Assembly (NCBI RefSeq): GCF_003605435.1
Contig: NZ_QXQB01000008.1
Location: 124,001-188,000, forward strand
DNA: 64,000 bases
Direction: 5' to 3'
Origin: Paenibacillus pinisoli
GTDB taxonomy: Bacteria; Bacillota; Bacilli; Paenibacillales; Paenibacillaceae
A program made the translations under genes and the position numbers. Shown piece after piece: positions 24,946-34,943 of this stretch (within the stretch, counting starts at the first letter, position 1; each line of letters starts with the position of its first letter). The notes below the pieces were generated by a model. That model ran no database searches. It was not told the DNA's origin and saw only the letters and a list, made by a program, of their open reading frames with translations.

Positions 24946-26148
24946 ATGTCGGTTAAAGGACGCCACTTATTCACATCTGAATCAGTTACGGAAGGGCACC
25001 CGGATAAGATTTGTGACCAAATCTCGGACGCCGTTCTGGACGCATTCCTGGAAGCAGATCCTAATGCGCGCGTAGCGTGCGAAGTTTCGGTAGCAACAGG
25101 TCTTGTACTTGTTATTGGCGAAATCAGCAGCCGTGCGGATTATATCGATATTTCGGCGATCGCACGCCGTACGATCAAGGAGATTGGCTACACGCGCGCG
25201 AAGTATGGCTTCGACTCCAGCACTTGCGCCGTTCTGACTTCCTTGAACGAACAATCCGCTGACATCGCTCAAGGCGTTAACGCAGCGCTTGAGACTCGCG
25301 ACGGCAAAGACATGAAGCTAGAAAATGAAGATATCGGCGCAGGCGACCAAGGCCTGATGTTCGGCTTCGCGACTAACGAGACGCCTGAGCTTATGCCTCT
25401 TCCAATCGCTCTGTCGCACCGCATCGCTCGCCGCTTGTCCGAAGTGCGCAAGAACGAGACGCTTGCATACCTCCGTCCGGACGGCAAAACGCAAGTAACG
25501 ATCGAATACGTAGACGGCAAGCCTGTTCGCGTAGACACGATCGTTGTATCGACTCAGCATGCGGAAGAAATCACGCTGGAGCAAATCCAAAGCGACATCA
25601 TGGAGCATGTCATTAAACCGGTTGTTCCTGTTGAGTGGCTGGATGAGCAAACCAAATACTTTATCAACCCTACTGGCCGCTTCGTAATCGGCGGTCCTCA
25701 AGGCGATGCTGGTCTGACAGGCCGCAAAATCATCGTTGATACTTACGGCGGCTACGCTCGTCATGGCGGCGGCGCATTCTCCGGCAAGGATCCTACAAAG
25801 GTTGACCGTTCCGCGGCTTACGCTGCACGCTACGTTGCGAAAAACATCGTTGCGGCAGGCCTGGCTGACAAATGCGAGATCCAGCTTGCTTACGCCATTG
25901 GCGTTGCACAGCCGGTATCGGTCAATGTAGACACTTACGGCACAGGCAAAGTGTCCGAAGAGAAGCTGGTTGAGCTAATCACAAGCAACTTCGACCTTCG
26001 TCCTGCAGGCATCATCAAGATGCTTGACCTTCGCCGCCCTATCTACGCTCAAACAGCGGCTTACGGCCACTTCGGACGTACAGACGTGGATCTTCCATGG
26101 GAGCGCGTAGACAAAGCCGAGCTGCTGAAAGCAGGAGCTGGCCTGTAA
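24946..26148 (+). CDS. metK: S-adenosylmethionine synthetase
   Basis: A 400-residue enzyme that makes S-adenosylmethionine from methionine and ATP, the methyl donor for the methyltransferases further along this window among others. Family signatures are complete: FTSESVTEGHPDKICDQISDAVLD at the start, GAGDQGLMFGFATNET (about 116-131), and the GGGAFSGKDPTKVDRS loop (about 277-292). AGGAGG at 24931-24936 supports ATG 24946; the TTG at 24937 is too close. Codon use is biased as in highly expressed genes. It lies alone between two terminators, behind the leader described above. Confidence 0.96.
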   Translation: MSVKGRHLFTSESVTEGHPDKICDQISDAVLDAFLEADPNARVACEVSVATGLVLVIGEISSRADYIDISAIARRTIKEIGYTRAKYGFDSSTCAVLTSLNEQSADIAQGVNAALETRDGKDMKLENEDIGAGDQGLMFGFATNETPELMPLPIALSHRIARRLSEVRKNETLAYLRPDGKTQVTIEYVDGKPVRVDTIVVSTQHAEEITLEQIQSDIMEHVIKPVVPVEWLDEQTKYFINPTGRFVIGGPQGDAGLTGRKIIVDTYGGYARHGGGAFSGKDPTKVDRSAAYAARYVAKNIVAAGLADKCEIQLAYAIGVAQPVSVNVDTYGTGKVSEEKLVELITSNFDLRPAGIIKMLDLRRPIYAQTAAYGHFGRTDVDLPWERVDKAELLKAGAGL

Positions 26149-26188
26149 TACCGATTGGAAAATAGTAGGCGCTAATGCGCAACATATA

Positions 26189-26236
26189 AGCCGTTTCACC
26201 CGTCATTTTCTATTGATGGGCGAAACGGCTTTTCTT
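26189..26236 (+). terminator. metK terminator
   Basis: GCCGTTTC..CCGTCA pairs with TGATGGG.GAAACGGC, followed by TTTTCTTT. Confidence 0.88.
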
Positions 26237-26344
26237 TATGGATTGACTATAGGGCTAACGGCACAAAAAACAGCCAGAACCTAACATTTTCATGCATCCG
26301 AACCGAAAAATAAGGTACGAGTGTATATTTGAGGAGTGAACATT

Positions 26345-29300
26345 ATGTATCGTATGCGCAAGCTGTCCTTATTTCTATCTATCGCTATGCTGCTCCAATT
26401 CGCCTTGCCTGGCTGGTCGTCTTCAGAGACCGTTATGGCAGCGCCGGGAGGGCCGGTTGTAACAAGCTTCTTCCCTGCCAAAGATTTGGACAACGTGCCG
26501 CTGCGCACGAATTTGCGCTTGACCTTCGACGAAAATGTCAAATTGGGCGCATCTTCTACAAGCGTCTCTATATACAAAACGGAAAACAATGCGCTTGTTG
26601 AGAGAATGGGCGCTACGAGCGGCCGAGTGTCGGTTTCCGGCAATCAGGCTACGATTACCCCGACCAGCCGCTTAGAGCTGAACACGGAATATTATGTGCT
26701 TGTTGACCAAGGCACATTCGTCAATGTCTCCAATGGCGCGTCTTATACCGGCATTCAGAATGCGACGACTTGGCGTTTCCGTACGCTGCTCGCGGAGGAC
26801 AACACAAGACCGCAATACATATCCCGCGCTCCGGAAGGCACTGACGTCTCCATTACGGAGCCGATTACAATCGTCTTCAGCAAGCCGGTCTATGCGGCAA
26901 GCGGCGACATTTTATTGCAATCGACAGAGGACAACCGCTATATCCCTGTGACCTCATCAAGTGTAACAGGAAGCGGAACATCCGTTATCACGATTATGCC
27001 TGACGGCGCTTTTATGCCGAATACGAATTATCGCGTGACGATTAGCGCCAGCAACTTCCAGGACCCGTCGGGCAATACCTTTGCCGGTATGAACTGGACG
27101 TTCACAACAGGCGCAGCGCCTGTCAATCTGGCAAGCAGCAACCCGTTTACGCCAGCGAAAAACGCTACGCTTGTGCCGACCACCACGGAGCTGACGATTC
27201 GCTTCGATCAACAGGTGCAAGCCAATGCGAACAAGTATATTGAGATTCGCAGAGTAAGCGACAACGTGGCTGTGCAGCGCATTCTGGCTACGTCGACCGC
27301 AGTTCAAGTGAGTGTGAACAGCGTAACGATCAGACCAACGGCCTTGGCGGCAAATACGCCTTATTATGTTTGGATTGAGCCGGGCGCTTTTTCGAGACCG
27401 AACCCGAATGCCAGCCAATGGTTCTATGGCATCAGCTCCGCAACGGTATGGAATTTCACGACAGGCTACGGCAATGATACGACGCCTCCGAGCGTAACGA
27501 CTTATTCGCCGGTTCGAGGCGGATCATTGACGAATATGAATGGCAAGCTGACGTTAACCTTTAACAAAGAAGTTTATTTGAACAGCGGCGATATTGAGAT
27601 TCGCCATTCTGCGAGCGGCACGCTCTTCCGTACGATCCCGATCACATCGACGCGTGTGAAGGGTGCCGGTACGAAGGAGCTGACCATTGACGCAACCAGC
27701 TATGTGTCCGCCAGCGATCCTGCCAAGTCGTTCGTCAACAACACGAGATATTATGTGACGATCGGCAACCGTGCGATTCGAGACGGCGCAGGCAATTTCT
27801 TCGGCGGCCTCTCCGGAACGGGCGGCTGGACGTTCATCGCGGCACAGGACGACAAGAAGCCGAATCTGGTGAGCTTGACGCCAGCAAATAATGCAAGTGT
27901 TGTAGAGGTTAATGCTGAATTCAAAGCTACATTCGACAAGCCTGTCATGGTTTCGACGGATCCGCTCAAGCAAATCAAATTTATAACGAAGGTTCCAGAA
28001 GGCTATCGCACGATCGTTGCTACTTACGACATTGATCCGAAGGACAATAAAAGCATTATTATTGATCCGGGCCGGTTCGCGCTTTCCTTGAATACCCGTT
28101 ATTTCGTAAATATTGATGAAGGTGCTGTCACCGACCTGTCGGGCAATGATTTCGCAGGTATTCTGAATGAATATCAGTGGACCTTCCTGACAAGAGGGGC
28201 GGATACAACGCCGCCTGCAATCTCGAGATCAGAGGTTAGCGGTTCAAATATCCGTCTTGTGTATAACGAGCCATTGAAGGAAGACTTGAAGCCTTCTCCA
28301 GCCAGCTTCTACGTCACGGTGGCAGGACAGCCGCGCAACGTAACGGCTGTGAAGGTTGAAGGCAATATCGTCTTTGTGACATTGGCGAGCAATGTCAATA
28401 TTAATCAAAAGGTGACACTATCGTATACGAAGCCTGGAAATCCGCAAATCCGGGATTTGTCGGATAATGCGGCAGATAGCCTAAATAATCTCAATATCTC
28501 GAATGGCGCTTCGAGCACGAATCCCGTCATCTCAAGCGCTACAGCTTCGGGAACGACAGTGACGCTCAAATTCAGCGAAGAGCTGACGAAGCCGCATGCT
28601 TATGCGTACAGCCAGTTCACAATCTCGGTAGGCGGCGTTAATTATAGCGCCAATACATTGACACAGAGCGGCAATACGATTACTTTGACCCTGTTCAGCT
28701 CGATTCCAAGCGGCCAACAGGTGTATATCTCTTATAGCCCGATCAGCTACCCGCTCGTGGGCGTATCCGGCAACAATGTGACAGCTTTCAGCAACTATCT
28801 GGCCAACGGAAGCGGCAGCGGCGGATCAGGAGGCACAACTGGCGCACCTCAGATACAGAGCGTTGCGGCTTCAGGCAATATGGTAACGATTCGTTACAAT
28901 CGGGCGCTTAATACAACGACAACACCAGGTTCCTTCCAGTTCAGCGTGCAAGCGGACAGCCAAGCCAAATCGGTTACGAACGTATCGCTATCTGGAGATT
29001 CCGTTATCCTGATGCTGAGCTCCAGCATTTCGAGTCCGTCGACCATGCGGGTATCCTATTACGGGACAAGCACCACAACGAAGGATATCTACGGCAATGC
29101 CGCGGGATCGTTCAACAACCTGTCGATTTCGAGCGGAACAGGCGGGGGCAGTACGGACAGCATCTCCATGATCGGAGCTATTCTGAAGGGCAATCAGCTG
29201 ACGATTTCCTTCAGCGAGGCGCTTGATCCATCGTTCGTGCCTTCGAATAACTTCTTTGTCGTCAGAGTCAAAGATTTGATTCGTGTCGTGACCGGCACTC

Positions 29301-30757
29301 GTGTGACCGGCAATACGGTCGTACTCACACTGGATTCTGCAGCTAAGGTGGGCGAAAAAGCGGAGGTTTCCTACCTGAGCAACTCGAATGGACTCCGGTC
29401 CATCACGGGTAAAACAGTCAATGTGTTCAACAACGCCAATGTGGCCAACCAGACGACGATTCTGGACAGCTTGACTGGCGATTATGAAGCTGCCGACGGC
29501 GGCGGTGTAGGCATCCTGCCGTCTGCATCTAATATCACCAGCGATATTTCTCCTGCGGGAGTATCGGCCAACCGCTATACGCTGGTCGGCGAGAAATTTA
29601 TCGCAGCCGTTACGACGTCCAGAGACGCAGGCCTGACAGCTCCCCGGATTGTTTTCAAAGTGCCGGATTACGAGAATGCGGCGCTAGTAGCGCTGCCGGT
29701 TGTAGCGCTTGAGATGGCGAGCAGACAAGGCGGAGACGTTACCTTTGTGGTTCAGCATGGGGATGCAACGTATGAGCTTCCATTGAAGACGTTGAATTTT
29801 ACTGAGCTATCGAGAGCCTTGAATGGCACTTCATCAACCAATCATCTGCTGCTTGCGATTGATAAAGGAAACTCATCCAAGACGCAGGCGTTGACTACAG
29901 CATTGAACAGCTCGAAAGCATCGATTATTGCGGGACCGCTCAACTTTGAAATTATGGTTGTGAACGGATCTAACAAGCAAGAGGTTACCAATTACAGCGG
30001 ATATATCACGAGAACGCTCAAGACATCCTCCAGCGTGAATGAGAGCCTGTCGGCGGTTGTATGGCTAGACCCTGTTACAGGCACGCTATCGTATGTGCCG
30101 ACTGTCTTCAAGCAAGAGAGCGGATATACCAAAGCGGTATTCAAGCGCAAAGGCAACAGCGCTTATGCGCTGGTAAGGAACGCTAGCAGCTTTAGCGATA
30201 TGGGCAAGCATTGGTCCTCGGATACGGTTCAGATGATGGCGCGCAAGTTCATCGTGGAAGGCCGCACCGCTTCCGCTTATGATCCGGATAAGCCGATCAC
30301 GCGCGGTGAATTTGCCACGTATATCGCAAAAGGCCTAGGTCTGGAAGGCAATCGCACAGCAGCGTCCAAGTTCAAGGATGTAAATGCGAATACGGTTATG
30401 GGCGCCTACATTGGCGCTGCGGCTTCGGCAGGCATCGTTAACGGTACAAGCAGCACCGCCTTCAAGCCAAACAGCTTCATTACGCGTCAGGAGATGGCCG
30501 CGATGATGATGCGTGCGGCGAAGGTGTCCGGCATGAGCGTTACTTTGCCAAGCTCGGCAGACTCCTATCTGCAGAAGTATACAGACCGCGGCAAAGTCAG
30601 CTCCTATGCGAAGACCAATATGGCGGAAGCTGTATACCTCGGCATCATCAACGGCAAAACAAATACGACGCTGAGCCCGACAACCAACGCTTCGAGAGCG
30701 GAGGGCGCAGTGATGATTATGCGTCTGCTGGAGAAAGCTGAGCTTTTGAGCCAATAA
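26345..30757 (+). CDS. Large SLH-domain surface protein with SbsA-type Ig and SwmB-like repeats
   Basis: A 1470-residue secreted protein. Signal peptide residues 1-31, ending VMA before APGGP. From about residue 35 to 620 there are roughly five SbsA-type Ig-like (Big_5) repeats, each with a core such as NVPLRTNLRLTFDENV and a closing ATTWRFRT or GMNWTFTT strand. From about 625 to 1040 there are about four SwmB-like repeats (PAISRSEVSGSNIRLVYNEPL; TVTLKFSEEL; MVTIRYNRAL; QLTISFSEAL). The C-terminal 190 residues hold three SLH domains with TRGEF, TRQEM and SRAEG motifs. It is probably wall-anchored through pyruvylated polymer. GAGGAG at 26331-26336 fixes ATG 26345. Confidence 0.88.
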   Translation: MYRMRKLSLFLSIAMLLQFALPGWSSSETVMAAPGGPVVTSFFPAKDLDNVPLRTNLRLTFDENVKLGASSTSVSIYKTENNALVERMGATSGRVSVSGNQATITPTSRLELNTEYYVLVDQGTFVNVSNGASYTGIQNATTWRFRTLLAEDNTRPQYISRAPEGTDVSITEPITIVFSKPVYAASGDILLQSTEDNRYIPVTSSSVTGSGTSVITIMPDGAFMPNTNYRVTISASNFQDPSGNTFAGMNWTFTTGAAPVNLASSNPFTPAKNATLVPTTTELTIRFDQQVQANANKYIEIRRVSDNVAVQRILATSTAVQVSVNSVTIRPTALAANTPYYVWIEPGAFSRPNPNASQWFYGISSATVWNFTTGYGNDTTPPSVTTYSPVRGGSLTNMNGKLTLTFNKEVYLNSGDIEIRHSASGTLFRTIPITSTRVKGAGTKELTIDATSYVSASDPAKSFVNNTRYYVTIGNRAIRDGAGNFFGGLSGTGGWTFIAAQDDKKPNLVSLTPANNASVVEVNAEFKATFDKPVMVSTDPLKQIKFITKVPEGYRTIVATYDIDPKDNKSIIIDPGRFALSLNTRYFVNIDEGAVTDLSGNDFAGILNEYQWTFLTRGADTTPPAISRSEVSGSNIRLVYNEPLKEDLKPSPASFYVTVAGQPRNVTAVKVEGNIVFVTLASNVNINQKVTLSYTKPGNPQIRDLSDNAADSLNNLNISNGASSTNPVISSATASGTTVTLKFSEELTKPHAYAYSQFTISVGGVNYSANTLTQSGNTITLTLFSSIPSGQQVYISYSPISYPLVGVSGNNVTAFSNYLANGSGSGGSGGTTGAPQIQSVAASGNMVTIRYNRALNTTTTPGSFQFSVQADSQAKSVTNVSLSGDSVILMLSSSISSPSTMRVSYYGTSTTTKDIYGNAAGSFNNLSISSGTGGGSTDSISMIGAILKGNQLTISFSEALDPSFVPSNNFFVVRVKDLIRVVTGTRVTGNTVVLTLDSAAKVGEKAEVSYLSNSNGLRSITGKTVNVFNNANVANQTTILDSLTGDYEAADGGGVGILPSASNITSDISPAGVSANRYTLVGEKFIAAVTTSRDAGLTAPRIVFKVPDYENAALVALPVVALEMASRQGGDVTFVVQHGDATYELPLKTLNFTELSRALNGTSSTNHLLLAIDKGNSSKTQALTTALNSSKASIIAGPLNFEIMVVNGSNKQEVTNYSGYITRTLKTSSSVNESLSAVVWLDPVTGTLSYVPTVFKQESGYTKAVFKRKGNSAYALVRNASSFSDMGKHWSSDTVQMMARKFIVEGRTASAYDPDKPITRGEFATYIAKGLGLEGNRTAASKFKDVNANTVMGAYIGAAASAGIVNGTSSTAFKPNSFITRQEMAAMMMRAAKVSGMSVTLPSSADSYLQKYTDRGKVSSYAKTNMAEAVYLGIINGKTNTTLSPTTNASRAEGAVMIMRLLEKAELLSQ

Positions 30758-30765
30758 GTAAATGG

Positions 30766-30812
30766 AATAGGGCCTTTGCCTGAGGGACCACCCCCAAGCA
30801 TAAGGCCCTATT
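30766..30812 (+). terminator. Terminator after the second large SLH gene
   Basis: AATAGGGCCTT at 30766-30776 pairs with AAGGCCCTATT at 30802-30812, followed by ATTAT. Confidence 0.7.
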
Positions 30813-30976
30813 ATTATGGAGCCGCAAGGCTAATTAAAATCCTCTCACAATCGCGGACATAGCGATAATCTATCGCTTGGTAAAAAGTGATAGCAGTCTT
30901 TTATGAACGGAACTTTTATCCCATTCTTGTAGTCTATATTTAATAGTTACATAGAGATGGGAGAGTTGCTAGAATT

Positions 30977-33682
30977 ATGAGCAAGCGATCAGACAGCATT
31001 GGTCGGCAGAAGAGTAGAGTAAGTAGACGAGTCGTTATTATTGCAGTAAGTGGAGTCCTGTTGGCGCAGCCTATTGCCGGATTGCTTCCGGGCAACGGCG
31101 CATCCTTTATCGTATCCCAGGCGGAAGCGGCAACCGCGGCGCCTGTTCTAAAGCTTAAGTCGTCGCAGATCGTTACTGCGGGAGCTAAGCGAATCGATTA
31201 TGTATGGCATACGACCCGCAGCAATAAAGCTGTTAAGACTGATGTGCATGTTATCGAAATAGATCTTTCCAACCCGCATGTAACATTAAATGCCATGAGC
31301 GGCAGGAATAACAGCGTAGGACAGCGAAACAATATTTTGAACATGACAAAGGAAAGCGGAGCTGTCGCGGGGATTAACGGCGATGTGTTCGTGATGGCCA
31401 ATGAGGGAGCCCCGCTCGGTGCTCAGATTACAAGCGGCACGCTCATGGTCAGCCCATCGAGATTGAACGGCATGTATGCGTTTGCGATGACGACCGACCG
31501 CAAGCCGATGATCGACGCCTTTACCTTCAGCGGCACGGTAACGGCCGAGAACGGCCAGACGTTCGCGATTGAAGGGCTCAACCAATCGACTTATACGCCG
31601 GAGATCGCAGGCGTGACTTATAGTCATGTGGACAACCTGTTCATCTACACCAGCGCTTGGGGCGGAGCGGAGCGTCCAAAAAATTCGGCAACGAAGCCAA
31701 CCGAGGTCCTTGTTCGCAATGGCATTGTCGAGCAGATTAGCATCAATGAGCAGATAGCGGGATCAGTTCCGGCTGACGGATACATTCTGCGCGGACATGG
31801 CAAAGCCGCTGCCTTCATCAAAGATAATATTAAAGTAGGACAAGCGGTCACATCGGATTATTCCTTGGTATCGCAGACAACGAAGCAGCCGGTTGATACA
31901 TCCACCCTGCAAATGCTGGTAGGCGGTCATACCTTGCTTGTCGACAACGGGGCGCCATCCGCATTCTCCAGAGATATTCAAGGTGTAAGCGGCTCATCCT
32001 TTACATCCCGGACCGGTATAGGCTATTCCAAGGATGGAACCAAGGTGTACATGATTACAAGCGAAAGATCCGGCAGCAATACCGGCTTAAGCTTGAGAGA
32101 GCTCCAGCAGATCATGGTTCAGCTTGGTGTACACAAAGGCGTCAATCTGGATGGCGGCGGCTCGACCACGATGACTGAGCGTCCGCTGGGCTCCACGAAT
32201 CTGCAGCTGGCTCATCCGACGCAGGAAAGCTCGCAGCGCTCCGTATCGAACGGTATCGGCGTCTTCACTACCGCTCCTCAAGGGTCGGTCAGAGGCATGT
32301 CGGTCAATGGCACTAATGTTATGTTGCTCGGCCAGACTGCCAAATATTCGGTAAGTGCTTACGATACATACTACAATCCGCTTGCAGTGGATCCAACGAC
32401 GCTTACTTGGTCGTCTTCCGCAGCGGTAGGCAAATTTGAGCAGAATGCATTTACAGCGAGCAAACTTGGCAAAACAACGATTGTAGCCAAATCCGGCAAT
32501 GTGGAAGCCAAGTACGAAGTTGAAGTGATCGGCCAGAATGAGATCGCCTCGATGAAGATCAATGCATCCGCCGGCATGCTGACGCCAGGCAGCTCGGTAA
32601 GCGTACCGATCACAGTCAAGCTTAAGAACGGAAAGACTTATAATCTGACTGGAGATTCCTTGAAGTGGGAGTTTGTTGGCTTCGAGGGAACCTACGAGAA
32701 CGGTTCGATTACCGTTAACAGCGTAGACAGTAAGACGACAACCGGTTATGCGGTTGGCAGCTATGACGGATACGGCACGATGATTCCGTTCGTCAAAGGA
32801 GAAGTAGCGACCGTGGTCGAAGATTTCGAAGTGTCCCGTTATGCGATCACCTCCCAAGTGACGCCTGCGGATACAACGAAGGGCGGCGTGAAGCTCATTA
32901 GCAATCTGCCGAATCAGACAAGCCGCGGCCTCCAGATCTCGTATGACTTCTCGGCAGGCACTGGTACAAGAGCCTCCTATGCCGTATTCGGCGCCAATGG
33001 CGTTACGCTGTCCGGCTCGCCGAGCACGATGACGATGGACGTATACAGCGACAACAGCAAAAACTGGGTACGCGCGGAAGTGGTTGATGCCAGCGGCAAG
33101 ACTCATCTGCTGGACGTGGCCAAAGAGCTGAACTGGGACGGCTGGAAAAACGTCAAAATCGATGTGGGCGGCGCGGGCATTGCATTCCCGGCTAAGCTCA
33201 AGCGCGTATACGTCGTGACGATTGACCAGAACAGCGACAAGAAGGCGCCTTCCGGAGCGATTGCGATCGATAATATTGTGCTCCGCACAGCTGCAGTCGT
33301 GAAGGAGCCTGCGAGAGCCAAAATCAGCATGAACATCGGCAATACGAATGCATCTGTCAACGGCAAAGCGATCAAGCTGGAGGCGGCTCCGCTGATCCAG
33401 CAAGGCTCCACTTACGTTCCGCTGCGGTTCGTCTCGGAAGCGATGGGCGCTGAAGTGCTCTACAATGACAAGACGAGAAAAGTAACGGTCCTGCGCGGAA
33501 GCCAGATGATCGAGATGACCATCGGCCAGAAGGATTACATGCTGAATGGCGTTCGTTACACGTCAGATGTAGCGCCTTTCACCCGCAACGGCAGGACGCT
33601 GATTCCGGTGCGCCTGTTCTCGGAGAAGCTGGGCTTCAAGGTCGGTTATGATGAGAAGGTCAAAAAAGTTACCATAGAATAG
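30977..33682 (+). CDS. Secreted phosphodiester glycosidase-family (NAGPA) protein with Cu-amine-oxidase-N-like stalk
   Basis: A 901-residue exported protein; a long basic start precedes the hydrophobic signal, with likely cleavage after AEA near residue 51. Residues 60-430 match the phosphodiester glycosidase/NAGPA fold: AGINGDVF, the SSFTSRTGIGYSKDGTKVYMIT stretch, HKGVNLDGGGSTTM and RSVSNGIGVF. The family hydrolyses sugar-1-phosphodiesters such as those in wall teichoic acids. An Ig-like region (about 435-515), a carbohydrate-binding-like beta domain (about 610-770) and a copper-amine-oxidase N-domain pair (about 785-901, VPLRFVSEAMGAEV and IPVRLFSEKLGFKV) follow. The latter domain is a common surface module in Paenibacillus. 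It may trim or remodel wall polymer. Confidence 0.82.
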   Translation: MSKRSDSIGRQKSRVSRRVVIIAVSGVLLAQPIAGLLPGNGASFIVSQAEAATAAPVLKLKSSQIVTAGAKRIDYVWHTTRSNKAVKTDVHVIEIDLSNPHVTLNAMSGRNNSVGQRNNILNMTKESGAVAGINGDVFVMANEGAPLGAQITSGTLMVSPSRLNGMYAFAMTTDRKPMIDAFTFSGTVTAENGQTFAIEGLNQSTYTPEIAGVTYSHVDNLFIYTSAWGGAERPKNSATKPTEVLVRNGIVEQISINEQIAGSVPADGYILRGHGKAAAFIKDNIKVGQAVTSDYSLVSQTTKQPVDTSTLQMLVGGHTLLVDNGAPSAFSRDIQGVSGSSFTSRTGIGYSKDGTKVYMITSERSGSNTGLSLRELQQIMVQLGVHKGVNLDGGGSTTMTERPLGSTNLQLAHPTQESSQRSVSNGIGVFTTAPQGSVRGMSVNGTNVMLLGQTAKYSVSAYDTYYNPLAVDPTTLTWSSSAAVGKFEQNAFTASKLGKTTIVAKSGNVEAKYEVEVIGQNEIASMKINASAGMLTPGSSVSVPITVKLKNGKTYNLTGDSLKWEFVGFEGTYENGSITVNSVDSKTTTGYAVGSYDGYGTMIPFVKGEVATVVEDFEVSRYAITSQVTPADTTKGGVKLISNLPNQTSRGLQISYDFSAGTGTRASYAVFGANGVTLSGSPSTMTMDVYSDNSKNWVRAEVVDASGKTHLLDVAKELNWDGWKNVKIDVGGAGIAFPAKLKRVYVVTIDQNSDKKAPSGAIAIDNIVLRTAAVVKEPARAKISMNIGNTNASVNGKAIKLEAAPLIQQGSTYVPLRFVSEAMGAEVLYNDKTRKVTVLRGSQMIEMTIGQKDYMLNGVRYTSDVAPFTRNGRTLIPVRLFSEKLGFKVGYDEKVKKVTIE

Positions 33683-33683
33683 C

Positions 33684-33714
33684 TAGACGGAGTATGGCTA
33701 AAGTGTGGTATGAT
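33684..33714 (+). promoter_or_regulatory. Putative degSU promoter
   Basis: An extended -10, TGG directly before TATGAT at 33709-33714, with a weak -35 (TAGACG at 33684-33689, 19 bases upstream). Confidence 0.45.
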
Positions 33715-33755
33715 AAAGAGGAATATCCTTTTTCGATGGGGAGTGCCTAGCTGCA

Positions 33756-34943
33756 GTGGATCACCTGACGGTCGATATTAATAGAGTTATCTCGAACGCG
33801 ATTCAAGTCATGGAGGATAGCAAATATCAGATCTATGAAATATGCGAATCGGCACGAACGGAGCTGGAAGCTCTGGAGTCTGAGCTTGAGCAAGTGCTTC
33901 AGGAGACAGTCCGGACGATCGATAAGGTAGATCAATTGGAGCAGGAGTACCGTCGCGCGCGCATGCGTCTGACTGAGGTCAGCCGTGACTTCGTGCGGTA
34001 TAAGGAAGAGGATATCAAGTCCGCCTATGAGAAGGCGACTCAGATCCAGCTCGACCTCATGGTCTACCGCGAGAAGGAGAACTACTTGAAGTCTCGCAGG
34101 GATGATCTTCAGAAGCGGGTTCGCAATGTCGAGAAGTCGATTGAGCGCGCAGAGATGATCGGCTCCCAGATCAATGTGGTGCTGGAATATCTCTCGGGGG
34201 ATCTGAATCAGGTCACACGAATTATTGAATCAGCCAAGACCAGGCAGCTGCTGGGATTGAAAATTATATTGGCGCAGGAGGAGGAGCGCAAGCGTATTGC
34301 CAGGGAGATTCATGACGGCCCTGCGCAGTCGCTTGCAAACATCGTCCTGCGTACCGAGATTGCGGAGCGCATGCTGATCAAGCAGCAATTCGAATTGGTG
34401 CAGGATGAGCTGGTGGACCTGAAGGGCCAGGTGCGCTCCGGACTTGAGGAAATAAGAAAGATTATATTCAACCTTCGTCCGATGGCGCTGGACGATCTTG
34501 GTCTGGTGCCAACGCTTCGCAAATTCGCTCAGGACTTCGAGGAGAAGGCCAGGGTTCATACCGTATTCGAGCTGACGGGCAAGGAAATTCGGCTGCCTTC
34601 CGCGATGGAGGCAGCCATCTACCGGATGGTGCAGGAAGCGTTCTCCAATATATTGAAACATGCGAACGCTTCCCATGTATCTCTGGACATCTGCTATAGC
34701 CCGCAGCTTATTACGTTGACGATTCAGGATAACGGGAATGGCTTTCTGGTAGGCTTGGACGATCAGCCTACCAGCCGCAATTCCCATTTTGGCCTGGTTG
34801 GCATGAGGGAGCGCGTGGAATTGATCGAAGGAAGGATGGTAATAGACTCAAAACCTGGGCAGGGAACGAAAATTGTAATAGACATTCCAACAACTTCCGA
34901 ACAAAGAAAGGAGAATGAGAATAATGAACCAGATATCGGCTAG
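33756..34943 (+). CDS. degS: Two-component sensor histidine kinase DegS
   Basis: A 395-residue soluble histidine kinase that phosphorylates DegU. The N-terminal 170 residues are a long coiled coil without membrane helices, as in DegS. The HisKA_3 motif EEERKRIAREIHDGPAQ carries His186; IIFNLRPMALDDLGLVPTL follows; the ATP-binding part has QEAFSNILKHANA and DNGNGF, then HFGLVGMRERVELIEG. Start GTG at 33756 after GGGGAG. The gene overlaps degU by 20 bases. DegS-DegU control exoenzymes, competence, biofilm and motility in B. subtilis, and here the pair lies directly upstream of comF and the late flagellar genes. Confidence 0.93.
   Translation: MDHLTVDINRVISNAIQVMEDSKYQIYEICESARTELEALESELEQVLQETVRTIDKVDQLEQEYRRARMRLTEVSRDFVRYKEEDIKSAYEKATQIQLDLMVYREKENYLKSRRDDLQKRVRNVEKSIERAEMIGSQINVVLEYLSGDLNQVTRIIESAKTRQLLGLKIILAQEEERKRIAREIHDGPAQSLANIVLRTEIAERMLIKQQFELVQDELVDLKGQVRSGLEEIRKIIFNLRPMALDDLGLVPTLRKFAQDFEEKARVHTVFELTGKEIRLPSAMEAAIYRMVQEAFSNILKHANASHVSLDICYSPQLITLTIQDNGNGFLVGLDDQPTSRNSHFGLVGMRERVELIEGRMVIDSKPGQGTKIVIDIPTTSEQRKENENNEPDIG

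Noticed and set aside
32087..33403. 438-codon minus-strand open frame
   Set aside because: It lies opposite the well-supported glycosidase gene, has His/Arg/Cys-rich shadow composition and no recognisable motif.
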